DNA from: BS150m-G50 sp964517435 | GTDB lineage: Bacteria > CAIWAD01 > BS150m-G50 | Assembly: GCA_964517435.1 (NCBI GenBank) | Contig: CAZFEC010000007.1 | Coordinates: forward strand, 1-64,000 | Reading direction: 5' to 3' | DNA: 64,000 nucleotides | Shown here: positions 8,382 through 17,668 of the stretch, one piece after another | How the letters are laid out: every line of letters starts with the position of its first letter | Numbering within the stretch: the stretch's first letter is position 1 | Notes under the pieces: model-generated | The model's database searches: none | The model's input: only the letters and a program-made list of their open reading frames with translations | What the model was told of the DNA's origin: nothing | Position numbers and translations under genes: made by a program

Positions 8382-10523
8382 ATGCGTCAACTCTTCCAGA
8401 ATTTCAAAACCGGCGAGCTGCTGCTGGAGGACCTGCCGGTGCCGCTCGTCAGACCGGGCGGCATCCTGGTCGCCACGGCGTATTCCGTGATCAGCGCCGG
8501 TACCGAGCGCCGCACCGTGGCGACGGCACAGGCCGGACTGATCGGCAAAGCGCGCCTGCGGCCCGACCTGGTCAAGCAGGTGCTGGACAGTGCCCGGCGG
8601 GAGGGTGTGAAAGCCACCTGGGACAAGGTGCGCTCCCGCCTCGATTCGCTGAAGCCGCTTGGCTACAGCTCCGCCGGTGTTGTGTTACAGAGCGGCAGTC
8701 CCGAGTTTCAACCGGGTGATCACGTCGCCTGCGGCGGCGGCTATGCCGCGCACGCCGAGACGGTCTTCGTGCCGGTCAACCTGGCGGTTAAGGTTGCCGA
8801 CACGGTGCCGCTGGATCAGGCTGCCTTCGCCACCGTCGGCGCCATCGCGCTGCAGGGAGTGCGTCAGTCCCAGGTTCAACTGGGCGAGACGGTGGTCGTC
8901 ATCGGTCTGGGGTTGCTGGGGCTGCTGTCGGTATCCCTGCTGCGGTCGGCCGGTTGCCGGGTGGTCGGCGCGGACATTGATTCCGCCAACTTCTCAACCG
9001 CTCGTACGCTCGGTTGCGATGACACCGTTTTAATGGATGAGCTGGAGGAGCGGGTCGCAGCTGTATCACAAAACCGCGGGGCGGACGCCGTCATCATCAC
9101 CGCTTCCACCGGCAGCAACGATCCGGTCGAGTTGGCCGGCGCCGTTTCCCGTCAGAAGGGACGGGTGATAATCGTCGGTGCCGTCGGCATGCAGATTCCC
9201 CGCGACCCGGATTACTACGGGAAGGAGCTGGACATTCGCTTCTCCTGTTCCTACGGCCCCGGCCGTTACGATCCGGAGTACGAGGAACACGGTCACGACT
9301 ACCCGGCCGGGTATGTGCGCTGGACCGAAAACCGTAACATGGCCGCTTTCGTCGATCTGATCGCGTCCGGCCGCATCGACATCGCGCCGTTGATTACTCA
9401 TCGCTTTGCCCTGACCGACGCCATGCAGGCCTACGACCTGGTGCTCGGCAAAACCAGGGAGCCGCACCTGGGGATCGTGCTGGAATACGATTCCGCACCG
9501 GCATCCCCACTGGTCACGACAACGGTTGTCAACCTTGACTCCACGCCCCCGGGGAAATCAACGGTCGCTTTTATCGGCGCCGGCAATTTCGCGCAGAGTC
9601 AGCTTATCCCGCCGGTCAAGGCACATCCGGATGCCTCCCTGCGTACCGTGATTACCTCCAGCGGCATAACCGCCCGGGCGGCGGCGTTGAAATTCGACTT
9701 CGTCGCGTGCGGTACCGATCCCACCCCGGTCTGGGGAGACGCCGCCGTTGACACCGTCTTCATCGCCACCCGACACGATCTTCACGGCGAGCTGGCCCTG
9801 CAGGCGCTGCGGGCGGGCAAGCGGGTCTTCGTCGAGAAACCGCTCTGCCTCAAAGCCGAGGAGCTGACCGCGATCGAGGAGTTGTATCACGAGCTGCAAA
9901 ACGAAGGTTCCGCGCCGCTGTTCACCGTCGGTTACAACCGGCGCTTCGCACCCACCGCCGTCGCTCTGCGCGAATTCGCGGCGGAAGCGGCATCTCCGCT
10001 CCTGATTTCCTACCGGGTCAACGCCGGCTTTATCCCGCCGGAACACTGGATCCAGGATCCGGCGATCGGCGGCGGCAGGATCATCGGCGAAGTGTGTCAT
10101 TTCATCGACTTTCTCGGATTCCTGACCGGCGCGCCGGCGGTGTCGGTACTGGCGCACAAATTGCCGGACAACGGCCGCTACCGGGAGGACAATCTTATCG
10201 TGGTCGTCAACTACGCCGACGGTTCCTGCGGCACGCTGCTCTACGCCGCCAACGGCGACAAGGGAATGCCGAAGGAACAGTGTGAGTTGTTCGGCGGGGG
10301 CCGCGCGGCCCGCCTGGACGATTTCAACCGCTTGACATTGTATCACAACGGCAAAAAAACCGTGAAGCTACCGGGCAAAGGACACCGGCAGGAAGTAGCG
10401 GCTTTTCTCAACGCACCCGCCGCGAGTCCCCCCATCCCGGTCGCGGAGTTGTTCGCCACTTCGCGTATCACCTTCGCCATCATCGAGTCGCTACGGACCG
10501 GAACCCTTGTTCAACTAGGCTGA
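8382..10523 (+). CDS. two-domain oxidoreductase: zinc-ADH-like plus Gfo/Idh/MocA fusion
   Basis: 713 residues. The N-terminal part (about 1-365) is a medium-chain dehydrogenase: GroES-like fold, then a Rossmann core with VVVIGLGLLGLLSVSL near 171-186. The C-terminal part (about 395-705) is a Gfo/Idh/MocA oxidoreductase: VAFIGAGNFAQ near 395, FVEKPLCLK near 484 and GGGRIIGEVCHFIDF in the catalytic region. Such bi-domain oxidoreductases are a recognised family in polysaccharide clusters and presumably carry out two linked NAD-dependent steps on a nucleotide sugar. The usual ADH catalytic Cys/His zinc ligands are not obvious in the first domain, so its chemistry may differ. Linker of about 30 residues is Pro/Thr-rich. 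Confidence 0.88.
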   Translation: MRQLFQNFKTGELLLEDLPVPLVRPGGILVATAYSVISAGTERRTVATAQAGLIGKARLRPDLVKQVLDSARREGVKATWDKVRSRLDSLKPLGYSSAGVVLQSGSPEFQPGDHVACGGGYAAHAETVFVPVNLAVKVADTVPLDQAAFATVGAIALQGVRQSQVQLGETVVVIGLGLLGLLSVSLLRSAGCRVVGADIDSANFSTARTLGCDDTVLMDELEERVAAVSQNRGADAVIITASTGSNDPVELAGAVSRQKGRVIIVGAVGMQIPRDPDYYGKELDIRFSCSYGPGRYDPEYEEHGHDYPAGYVRWTENRNMAAFVDLIASGRIDIAPLITHRFALTDAMQAYDLVLGKTREPHLGIVLEYDSAPASPLVTTTVVNLDSTPPGKSTVAFIGAGNFAQSQLIPPVKAHPDASLRTVITSSGITARAAALKFDFVACGTDPTPVWGDAAVDTVFIATRHDLHGELALQALRAGKRVFVEKPLCLKAEELTAIEELYHELQNEGSAPLFTVGYNRRFAPTAVALREFAAEAASPLLISYRVNAGFIPPEHWIQDPAIGGGRIIGEVCHFIDFLGFLTGAPAVSVLAHKLPDNGRYREDNLIVVVNYADGSCGTLLYAANGDKGMPKEQCELFGGGRAARLDDFNRLTLYHNGKKTVKLPGKGHRQEVAAFLNAPAASPPIPVAELFATSRITFAIIESLRTGTLVQLG

Positions 10524-10527
10524 TAGT

Positions 10528-11673
10528 GTGAGCGATACGACTCTCTCTGAACTGGAAAGCTGGCTGGTCGAACGGGATTATCGCGGCTGGGATCCCTTCG
10601 ACGCCCTGAACTCCCCCTGGCTAAAACGTTTGTCCTGCGGCTGGTACCCCGTCCAACGTGTGGTGGTGCAGCTGTTGAAACGCGCACCGCTGAACATGCG
10701 TCCGCTGTTGCGGGTGCCGCAGCTGCATAACGCCAAGGCGATGGGTTTGCTGCTGACCGGTCACGCGCGCCGTTTCGCTGCTTCCGGCACCGACCACGAC
10801 CGCGAGCGCATCGATCATTTCTCCGCCTGGCTGGAGCGGAACGCTCAACGTGATACAACCGGCGCCGCCTGGGGCTATCCCTTCGACTGGCCGAACCGGT
10901 CCGGGTTTTTCCCCGCCGGCACGCCCACCGTCGTTACCACCGCCTTCATCGGCCTGGGATTAGTCGAGGCCTATCGCGTCACCGGGGAAGACAGGCTGCT
11001 CGCGCTGGCTGCTGAATCTGCTCAATTCGTCCATTCCGGTCTCAACTGCCGACGTGATACAAACGGCGTCTGCGCCAGTTACACCCCGCTGGACCAGGCG
11101 CGAGTGCACAACGCCAACCTGCTGGGTGCCGCCCTGCTGCTGGAAGTTGGAACGTTACGCGATGAGGCACGGTTTGTCGACGCCGGCCGGGAGCGGGTGG
11201 GCTGGTCGCTGGCGCAGCAGGCGGAAGACGGATCCTGGTTGTACGGTGCCGATCCCGGCCAGGACTGGATCGACAGCTTCCACACCGGTTACAACCTGGA
11301 AGCGCTCGACCGTGCCGCGCGTCTCACGGCTGATCCTGTTTGTGCCGACGCGTTGACGCGGGGGTATCGCTATTATCTCGATCGCTTTTTCCTGGCGGAC
11401 GGCACCGTCAAGTATTACCACGACCGCGCCTATCCGCTCGACGCTCATGCCTTCGCTCACGCGCTCATCACCCTGACGCGTCTACAGCGGCTGAACGAGC
11501 GCAGTCTGCCTTTGCGCACCCTGGTACGTCGCCAACTGGAAACACGGTTCCGCAGCGGCCAGGGCTTCTTCTATTATCAACAGCAGCCTCGCTACACGAA
11601 TCGCATTCCCTACACCCGCTGGGTGCAGGCGTGGATCTGGCTGGCTCTGGTCACCATGGAGGAGGGCGGCTGA
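10528..11673 (+). CDS. alpha/alpha-barrel protein of polysaccharide cluster, function unknown
   Basis: 381 residues, GTG start 5 bp after the dehydrogenase stop. Predicted mostly helical, with repeated helix-loop units and conserved-looking motifs (LHNAKAMGLLLTGH, NANLLGAALLLEVGTL, DSFHTGYNLEALDRAARL, AHAFAHALITLTRL) typical of six-hairpin or (alpha/alpha)6 toroid proteins such as glycosidases, lyases and epimerases. The motif W-(I/L)DSFHTGYNLEAL resembles the substrate-facing helix of that fold. No catalytic assignment is possible by eye. In related clusters this slot beside the two-domain oxidoreductase is often held by a heparinase-II/III-like protein, so a glycan-modifying or lyase role is plausible but inferred. 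Confidence 0.7.
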   Translation: MSDTTLSELESWLVERDYRGWDPFDALNSPWLKRLSCGWYPVQRVVVQLLKRAPLNMRPLLRVPQLHNAKAMGLLLTGHARRFAASGTDHDRERIDHFSAWLERNAQRDTTGAAWGYPFDWPNRSGFFPAGTPTVVTTAFIGLGLVEAYRVTGEDRLLALAAESAQFVHSGLNCRRDTNGVCASYTPLDQARVHNANLLGAALLLEVGTLRDEARFVDAGRERVGWSLAQQAEDGSWLYGADPGQDWIDSFHTGYNLEALDRAARLTADPVCADALTRGYRYYLDRFFLADGTVKYYHDRAYPLDAHAFAHALITLTRLQRLNERSLPLRTLVRRQLETRFRSGQGFFYYQQQPRYTNRIPYTRWVQAWIWLALVTMEEGG

Positions 11674-11674
11674 A

Positions 11675-12691
11675 GTGGCGTTGGTCTGGATCGACATCGA
11701 CAATCTTCCCCACATTCCGATCTTTCAACCGCTGATCGGTGATCTGCGCGAGCGGGGACACGAGGTTCTCCTCACCGTGCGTGACTTCGCCTATTCGGTT
11801 GAGAAACTGGAGGACAGCGGCCTCTCCTACCGGGTCATCGGCAGGCACTATGGCAAATCCAAGTTCCGCAAGGTGAGCGGCACGCTCTGGCGCGCCTGGC
11901 AGCTTTACCGCTACCTGGCATCCCGTCCGGTGGCGCTGGCTGTCTCACATTCTTCGCGTTCGGCGATTCTGGCGGCCTGGCTGCGCGGCCTGCCCACCGT
12001 GGCGATGTACGATTACGAACATGTGTCGACGACGCTGCAGGAGCGGTTCGCTGATTATCTACTTGTGCCGGAGCTGCTGCTGCAGACCGCTGCCGTCAAG
12101 GGTTCCGCCAAGTATCGTGGGTATCCCGGTTATAAGGAGGAAATCTACCTGGCCGATTTCAGGCCGGATCCCGCTTTTCGCGAGCAACTGGGCGTACCCG
12201 CGGAGGCACTCTTCGCGGTACTGCGTCCACCGGCAACGGAAGCGCATTACCACAATCCGGCGGCGGAACGATTACTCGAGGCTCTACTCGCGCGACTGGA
12301 GCGGGAGCAGGTGTTCACGATCATTATGCCGCGCACACCCCGCCAGGCCGAGGAGTTCAGTCGACTGTCTTCCCGCACCTTCCAGGTCCTATCGAGACCT
12401 GTCGACGGTTTAAATTTGATATCAGCCGCTGATTTTGTAATATCCGGGGGCGGAACCATGAACCGGGAGGCGGCCCTGCTGGGCACGCCGGTGTATTCGT
12501 TCTTCCAGGGCACCATGGGCGCTCTGGACCGGCAACTCGCCGCGGAAGGGAAGTTGTATTTTCTCACCTCCGCCAGCGATGTATCACGCATACCGCTGGA
12601 GCGAGCATCGCAACAGCCGCCTCAAGCCCGGGAACACGAGGTAAGAGCATTTGTATCACATTTTCTGGGTAATCTGCTGAATGGCGACTGA
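11675..12691 (+). CDS. DUF354-family protein (GT-B-like)
   Basis: 338 residues, GTG start one base after the previous stop. DUF354 proteins resemble UDP-GlcNAc 2-epimerase and GT-B glycosyltransferases and are widespread in archaeal and bacterial glycan loci; the reaction is not established. Hallmarks: VWIDIDNLPHIPIFQPLIGD at the N-terminus, GRHYGKSKFRK near 56, SHSSRSAILAAWLRG near 91, YDYEHV near 112, and the C-terminal glycine-rich ISGGGTMNREAALLGTPVYS near 253-272, which is the donor-binding-like loop. Two octamers TGTATCAC occur near the 3' end. Confidence 0.85.
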   Translation: MALVWIDIDNLPHIPIFQPLIGDLRERGHEVLLTVRDFAYSVEKLEDSGLSYRVIGRHYGKSKFRKVSGTLWRAWQLYRYLASRPVALAVSHSSRSAILAAWLRGLPTVAMYDYEHVSTTLQERFADYLLVPELLLQTAAVKGSAKYRGYPGYKEEIYLADFRPDPAFREQLGVPAEALFAVLRPPATEAHYHNPAAERLLEALLARLEREQVFTIIMPRTPRQAEEFSRLSSRTFQVLSRPVDGLNLISAADFVISGGGTMNREAALLGTPVYSFFQGTMGALDRQLAAEGKLYFLTSASDVSRIPLERASQQPPQAREHEVRAFVSHFLGNLLNGD

Positions 12692-12789
12692 ACAGGCGCT
12701 GCTGAATTTCCAGACCGCCCACCCTTCGCCGGCAGCAACGCCGTCGACGACGGCGTTTTCATCGATGTGATACAAGAAGTAGTCATACT

Positions 12790-14238
12790 ATGATTCTCTT
12801 CAAACGACCGGCCTACAAATACTTCCTGGCACTGGTGGATTATGTCCTCATCAATCTCTGCTTTGCGGTGGCGATGCGCCTGCGGTTTCGACCTCACATC
12901 GACATCATCAACCTGAAGGCGCTGGAAGTAATCCCGGAAATTATCGTTTTCGCGCTGCTCTCCATTCTCTGGATCTGGATATTTCAGTATCACAGCCTTT
13001 ACAAGGTGAAGGTCTTTCTCAGCGTGGCGCGGCAACAGGTGCTGCTGCTGCGTTCGCTGGCCTACTCCACCCTGGTGATGGTGCTGCTGCAGTATTTCCT
13101 CAAGCCGAGCGGCAAGGTGGAAAGCCGGCTGGTGATCGGAATGACCTTCCTGTTCTGCCTGGCGCTGCTTTCCCTCTGGCGTCTGCTTGTCTTTCGGAAC
13201 TTCTACCGGTATTTCGCCCGCAACCGGCTGCTGCGGCGCAGTTCCATCATCGTCGGTCTCGGCGAGCAGGCCAAGAAGATTGCGACCAACATCATCTACG
13301 ACAAGGAAATCGGCAAGCAGCTGATCGGCTTTATCGACAACGACGAGCCGGTGGGATCCCGCGTCTTCAGCACTTTCTTCAACCTGGGCACGACCCAGGA
13401 GCTGGATCAGATCGCCCGGGATTACCAACTCGACGAAATCATCATCGCTTCCGAGAATCTGTCTCACGAAGAGATGCTGGAACTGATCGACCAGTGCCAC
13501 CGGATCGGCCTGCCGGTGCAGGTTTCAGCGCCGCTCTACGGTGTGATCTCCGATCGCACCGAGGTGGAAGTGTTCAACGACATCCCCGCGGTTCAATTCG
13601 CCAATCCGCAGATCGCCCCCTGGTACAGGATTTACAAACGTGTGTTCGATCTGGTCGGCGCCACCTGCGGCATCCTGTTGTTTTCGCCACTCTGGCTGAC
13701 GCTGACTGTTGCCGTCAAGGTCGACTCGCGCGGTCCGGTGTTTTTCAAACAGAAGCGCATCGGTTTGGGCGGCAAACCTTTCCGATTCTATAAATTCCGT
13801 TCGATGCGAACCGACAACGAGGACAGCCAGCACCGCGAATTCGTGCGCGACTTCATGGAGAACAGCCAGACGGAGGACAACCGCACCCAGAAGCTGCAAG
13901 ACGACCCGCGTATCACACGGATCGGGGCGTTCATGCGGCGCTACAGTCTGGACGAGCTTCCGCAATTCATCAACGTGATACGCGGCGATATGAGCCTGGT
14001 CGGACCGCGACCCTGCCTGCCCTGGGAATGGGACCAGTACGAGAAATGGCACAAACGCCGTCTGAGCGTGCAACCGGGATGCACCGGGCTCTGGCAGGTG
14101 AGCGGGCGCAGCGAGGTCGGCTTCAAGGATATGGTTGTGCTCGATTTGTATTACACCGAGAACGCATCGCCCTGGTTCGATCTGCAGCTCATCCTTAAGA
14201 CAGTGCCGGTTATGCTGTTCGGCCGGGGAGGCCACTGA
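12790..14238 (+). CDS. undecaprenyl-phosphate sugar-1-phosphate transferase (WcaJ/CpsE type)
   Basis: 482 residues. Initiates repeat-unit assembly by moving a sugar-1-phosphate from a nucleotide sugar to undecaprenyl phosphate on the inner membrane. Four N-terminal transmembrane segments (to about residue 145), a central nucleotide-binding-like domain (SIIVGLGEQAKKIATNI near 154), one more hydrophobic segment, then the catalytic domain from KRVFDLVGATCGILLFSPLW (about 282). Catalytic signatures visible: FKQKRIGLGGKPFRFYKFRS, SLDELPQFINVIRGDMSLVG and GPRPCLPWEW, ending in a LYYTENASPWFDL segment. The 98 bp upstream hold an octamer GTGATACA but no clear promoter. Sugar (glucose, galactose or an amino sugar) not determinable. 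Confidence 0.93.
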   Translation: MILFKRPAYKYFLALVDYVLINLCFAVAMRLRFRPHIDIINLKALEVIPEIIVFALLSILWIWIFQYHSLYKVKVFLSVARQQVLLLRSLAYSTLVMVLLQYFLKPSGKVESRLVIGMTFLFCLALLSLWRLLVFRNFYRYFARNRLLRRSSIIVGLGEQAKKIATNIIYDKEIGKQLIGFIDNDEPVGSRVFSTFFNLGTTQELDQIARDYQLDEIIIASENLSHEEMLELIDQCHRIGLPVQVSAPLYGVISDRTEVEVFNDIPAVQFANPQIAPWYRIYKRVFDLVGATCGILLFSPLWLTLTVAVKVDSRGPVFFKQKRIGLGGKPFRFYKFRSMRTDNEDSQHREFVRDFMENSQTEDNRTQKLQDDPRITRIGAFMRRYSLDELPQFINVIRGDMSLVGPRPCLPWEWDQYEKWHKRRLSVQPGCTGLWQVSGRSEVGFKDMVVLDLYYTENASPWFDLQLILKTVPVMLFGRGGH

Positions 14239-14239
14239 G

Positions 14240-15709
14240 ATGCGATACGGCGTTGTGTTGGTGTTACTGCTCTCAACAGCGCTCGGCCTCGCCCAGGTGG
14301 AATCGCCCGGCTTTCGTCACCGGTTGAGCCTGGTCACCTGCACCGATAGTCTCACGTTCGATCTGAACCGCACCTTCCCCAATCTCGTGCTCAATCACAG
14401 CGTTTCACGGGGAGGCGCGATCGGTCAGCCCTTCCTGGCTACAGCCGTCAATCAGCCACGGTACCGTTCTCTCCGCCCCGGCCTCAGCGCCGGCGTCATT
14501 ATGCTGAGCGGAGCCAGCGACAGCGCCGCCTGGCGCCCCCTCCATCGTCTGCAATCCACGCTCGTAGTGCAACCGCTGTCCTGGCTAAGCGTGCATCACC
14601 GCTTCGAAGTCTACTCCCGGGATGTATCACACAATCCCTGGGACGCAGGCTGGAAAGGGATGTACGCCGGTACCCGTGATGCCTTCCTGCTGATGCAGCT
14701 CAACGGGTTCCAGCTGTTGGCTGGGCGCTTCGCTCCGGTTACGGGACCGCTGGGTGTAAACAGTCTCCTCTTTTCGGCGCGGCATTCGCTCAACGGCTAC
14801 CGGTGGGAGTATGAGCTGCCGCTGGGTGACGGCACCGGCTGGTTCAGCGCCGGCCACTATCAACTGGATAATTCGCTTCTAGCCACCGGCGGGGCCGCCC
14901 GGCGTTACCTGGCGACTCACCGGCTGGGTTATACGCGATCGCAGTCGTTTTCGGTAGCGCTGGCGGAGCTGTTCCTCTACGGCGGCTGGGAAGCTGTTCC
15001 AACAGCGGCCACGCTCAATCCCTTCCTGTTGTATCACGCCGTGCAGATGAACGGCTTCGAGGGAAACACTTTGTTTCACTTTTCCGGCTGGTGGCGCCCC
15101 TGGCGGGGACTGTTGCTGACCGGGGAATTCCTGCTCGACGATCTGCAGGTAGACTCAGGTTCCGCCGCCGACCGTGAACCCAACGAGTGGGGCGTGGCCG
15201 TGTCGATGCGGATGGCTCTGGGGGCCTGGCCCGCCATCGTGGGTGTCGACTACACCCGCATCGCGCAGCGCACCTACAACGCACCGCTCACCTGGCAACG
15301 CTGGCAGGTGCACGGGCAACCGCTGGCTCATCCCCTGGGCAGCGACTTCGATCGTGTTACCGTTGAGTGCGAGTTCAACGGTTGGTCCTGGGTGCAACCG
15401 GCTCTGCTCGCCGGCTACACACGCCGCGGCCAGCGCAGTCTCTTCGCCGACTGGGACACCCCCTGGCTGGAAACAGAAGGTGAGACGTATCACGAGGACT
15501 TCCCCACCGGAACCATCGAATACGAGTGGTCCGGCACCCTGCAACTGACGGCTCACTGGCGGCGGCTCGAATTGATCACGCGTGCCACGTCACTGGCCTG
15601 GATCAACTACCAGCACCTGTCGGGGCGTCATCAGGACTTCCGGCTGGAAATCGAACTGAATCTTTTCTTACAGACTTTACTACACCGGGGCTTGTCCCCG
15701 TCACCCTAA
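14240..15709 (+). CDS. Wzi-like capsule-assembly outer-membrane barrel
   Basis: 489 residues from the ATG one base after the previous stop; this start exposes a signal peptide (MRYGVVLVLLLSTALGLAQ) with cleavage after LAQ or nearby, whereas longer readings begin inside the upstream gene. The mature part is rich in alternating hydrophobic and aromatic strands and has motifs like GRFAPVTGPLGVNSLLFSA, AELFLYGGWEA and LNPFLLYHAV, as in capsule-assembly Wzi-family beta-barrels that bind surface polysaccharide. Its position as the penultimate gene of the glycan operon supports this. A generic outer-membrane barrel is the alternative. Confidence 0.62.
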   Translation: MRYGVVLVLLLSTALGLAQVESPGFRHRLSLVTCTDSLTFDLNRTFPNLVLNHSVSRGGAIGQPFLATAVNQPRYRSLRPGLSAGVIMLSGASDSAAWRPLHRLQSTLVVQPLSWLSVHHRFEVYSRDVSHNPWDAGWKGMYAGTRDAFLLMQLNGFQLLAGRFAPVTGPLGVNSLLFSARHSLNGYRWEYELPLGDGTGWFSAGHYQLDNSLLATGGAARRYLATHRLGYTRSQSFSVALAELFLYGGWEAVPTAATLNPFLLYHAVQMNGFEGNTLFHFSGWWRPWRGLLLTGEFLLDDLQVDSGSAADREPNEWGVAVSMRMALGAWPAIVGVDYTRIAQRTYNAPLTWQRWQVHGQPLAHPLGSDFDRVTVECEFNGWSWVQPALLAGYTRRGQRSLFADWDTPWLETEGETYHEDFPTGTIEYEWSGTLQLTAHWRRLELITRATSLAWINYQHLSGRHQDFRLEIELNLFLQTLLHRGLSPSP

Positions 15710-15726
15710 ACGCAAGGAGTACATGA

Positions 15727-16731
15727 ATGAATATTGGCATCATCGGCATCGGCTACTGGGGCCCGAACATTGTGCGTAACTTCGCCATCAACCCGCGCGT
15801 CAAGAAGATAGTCTGCGCGGACCTGCGCGAGGAGCCGCTGCAGCGCATCCAGGGGATGTTCCCCACCACGGACATTACAACCGACATCGACGCGGTTCTG
15901 ACCAATCCCGACCTGGACATCATCGCCGTGGTCACACCGGTCGATACCCACTTCGATCTGGCCTACAAGGCGCTGTCGAATGGCAAGCATGTCCTGATCG
16001 AAAAACCGATGACGACGACGTCGCAGCAGGCCGAGCAGTTGATCGAGCTCGCCGCCGCCAAGAATCTGGTTCTGCATGTCGATCACACTTTTATCTACAC
16101 GAGTGCCGTCCGCAAGATGAAGGAGCTGATCCAGGGCGGCGAGTTGGGCGAGATTCGTTATTACGATTCGGTGCGGGTCAACCTGGGCCTCTTCCAGCAC
16201 GACATCAATGTGATCTGGGACCTGGCGCCGCACGATATTTCGATCATGTCCTGGCTGCTGGATGAGAAGCCCACCAGCGTGCAGGCGATCGGTACCTGCA
16301 CTAAGGGCAGCAACCTGGAATACATCGGCTATCTGACACTGAATTTCGGCAGCGGCATGATCGCGCACTTCCATGCCAACTGGCTCTCACCGGTGAAAAT
16401 CCGTCAAACCCTCATCGGCGGCACCAGCAAGATGATCGTTTACGATGATAACGAGCCCTCCGAGAAGATTAAGATCTATGACAAGGGCATCGAGGTGACC
16501 ACGCGCGAAGGAGCCTATCAACAGCTGATCCAGTATCGTTCCGGCGATATGTGGGCGCCGAAGCTGGACAACCTGGAAGCGCTCAAATTCGAGATGGATC
16601 ATTTCCTGGATTGCATCGAGCGGGATGCACCTTCCGACACCGACGGTCAGGCGGGGTTGGACGTGGTTCGGGTGCTGGAAGCCTCCAGCCAGTCGATCCA
16701 GGCGAACGGCAAACCGGTTACCATTGGCTGA
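15727..16731 (+). CDS. Gfo/Idh/MocA-family sugar dehydrogenase
   Basis: 334 residues. NAD-dependent oxidoreductase acting on a (nucleotide) sugar; WlbA/WbpB-type enzymes of this family oxidise the C3 of UDP-GlcNAcA in glycan pathways, and this is a plausible but unproven role. N-terminal GIIGIGYWGPNIVRNF dinucleotide-binding motif (3-18), LIEKPMTT near 91 with the catalytic Lys, and a WDLAPHDISIMSWLL motif near 165 with the conserved His. A ribosome site AAGGAG lies about 8 bp before the ATG. Last gene of the plus-strand glycan operon; no strong terminator is seen before the convergent gpmA. Confidence 0.85.
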   Translation: MNIGIIGIGYWGPNIVRNFAINPRVKKIVCADLREEPLQRIQGMFPTTDITTDIDAVLTNPDLDIIAVVTPVDTHFDLAYKALSNGKHVLIEKPMTTTSQQAEQLIELAAAKNLVLHVDHTFIYTSAVRKMKELIQGGELGEIRYYDSVRVNLGLFQHDINVIWDLAPHDISIMSWLLDEKPTSVQAIGTCTKGSNLEYIGYLTLNFGSGMIAHFHANWLSPVKIRQTLIGGTSKMIVYDDNEPSEKIKIYDKGIEVTTREGAYQQLIQYRSGDMWAPKLDNLEALKFEMDHFLDCIERDAPSDTDGQAGLDVVRVLEASSQSIQANGKPVTIG

Positions 16732-16850
16732 GAGCCGCTCCGGCACTGCTGTTCGTTTCCCGTCCGGTCGAATGATGTGAGACGTCGGGTGGGGATTGTG
16801 AGACAACGCCGGACCGGCCCCCTCACAGGCAGGCACGGTCTGCGTATCGG

Positions 16851-17528
16851 TTAACGGTCGCTTCTCACCACTTGCGAGCCGTCATACCTGTAGTAGAGCG
16901 GCTTACCGGTGGGGATCTCCAGCTCGAGCACTTCCGTTTCCGAGAGCTGATCGAGTTCCATCACAATCGAGCGCAGGCTGTTGCCGTGGGCGCTGATGAG
17001 AATGCTCTTGCCCGCGCGCAGCTGCGGTAGAATGATCTCGTTGAAGAAGGGGATCGTCCGCTCCGCCGTGTTCTTAAGGGCTTCGCCGTTCGGTGGTGGC
17101 GTGGCGTAACTGCGCCGCCAGATTTTGACCTGTTCGGCGCCGTACTGCTCTCGTGTCTTTTCTTTGTTCAACCCCTGCAGCTCGCCGTAGTAGCGTTCGT
17201 TGAGGTGCCAGTCGCTATAGACCGGAATGATGCCGGCGCGCATCTCCTCGCCGTAGATCTTCGCCCATTCCCCCTGCTTGCCTTCGGCGTGTTGTATCAC
17301 GGGGGTACGATCACTCCGGTTACGGGACATGATCAGCATCGCGGTCTGGATAGCGCGTACCAGCGAGGAGACGTAGATCAGATCGAAAGTCCGGTCGGCC
17401 AGCTCCTCACCGGCGGCCAGCGCCTCTTCCACGCCCTGCCTGCTCAGCGGCACATCCACCCAGCCGGTGAAGACATCTTTCATGTTCCAGAGCGACTGTC
17501 CATGCCTTACCATTACGAGTTCACTCAT
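16851..17528 (-). CDS. gpmA: 2,3-bisphosphoglycerate-dependent phosphoglycerate mutase
   Basis: 225 residues. Interconverts 3- and 2-phosphoglycerate in glycolysis. Active-site His9 in the RHGQS motif, second catalytic His in SAHGNSLRS near 181, and family motifs FTGWVDVPLS, YGELQGLNK and YATPPPNGE. I chose the ATG at 17528 with GGGAGTGG just upstream; a GTG two codons earlier is also in frame. Encoded opposite to the glycan operon and divergent from the repeat protein that follows. One octamer lies within it, read as Val-Ile-Gln. Confidence 0.95.
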   Translation of the reverse strand: MSELVMVRHGQSLWNMKDVFTGWVDVPLSRQGVEEALAAGEELADRTFDLIYVSSLVRAIQTAMLIMSRNRSDRTPVIQHAEGKQGEWAKIYGEEMRAGIIPVYSDWHLNERYYGELQGLNKEKTREQYGAEQVKIWRRSYATPPPNGEALKNTAERTIPFFNEIILPQLRAGKSILISAHGNSLRSIVMELDQLSETEVLELEIPTGKPLYYRYDGSQVVRSDR

Positions 17529-17668
17529 TTCCACTCCCGGTTTGGCTACCTATCAGATCCGTCCGCGTCTCACCCGCGTACCGCATCGATTTGAAGCTTC
17601 ATATCTCAGCAAATCGACCCTATTTTCTACTCACAACTTAGAAAACTCGATTCGCAAAGGAAACCGTC

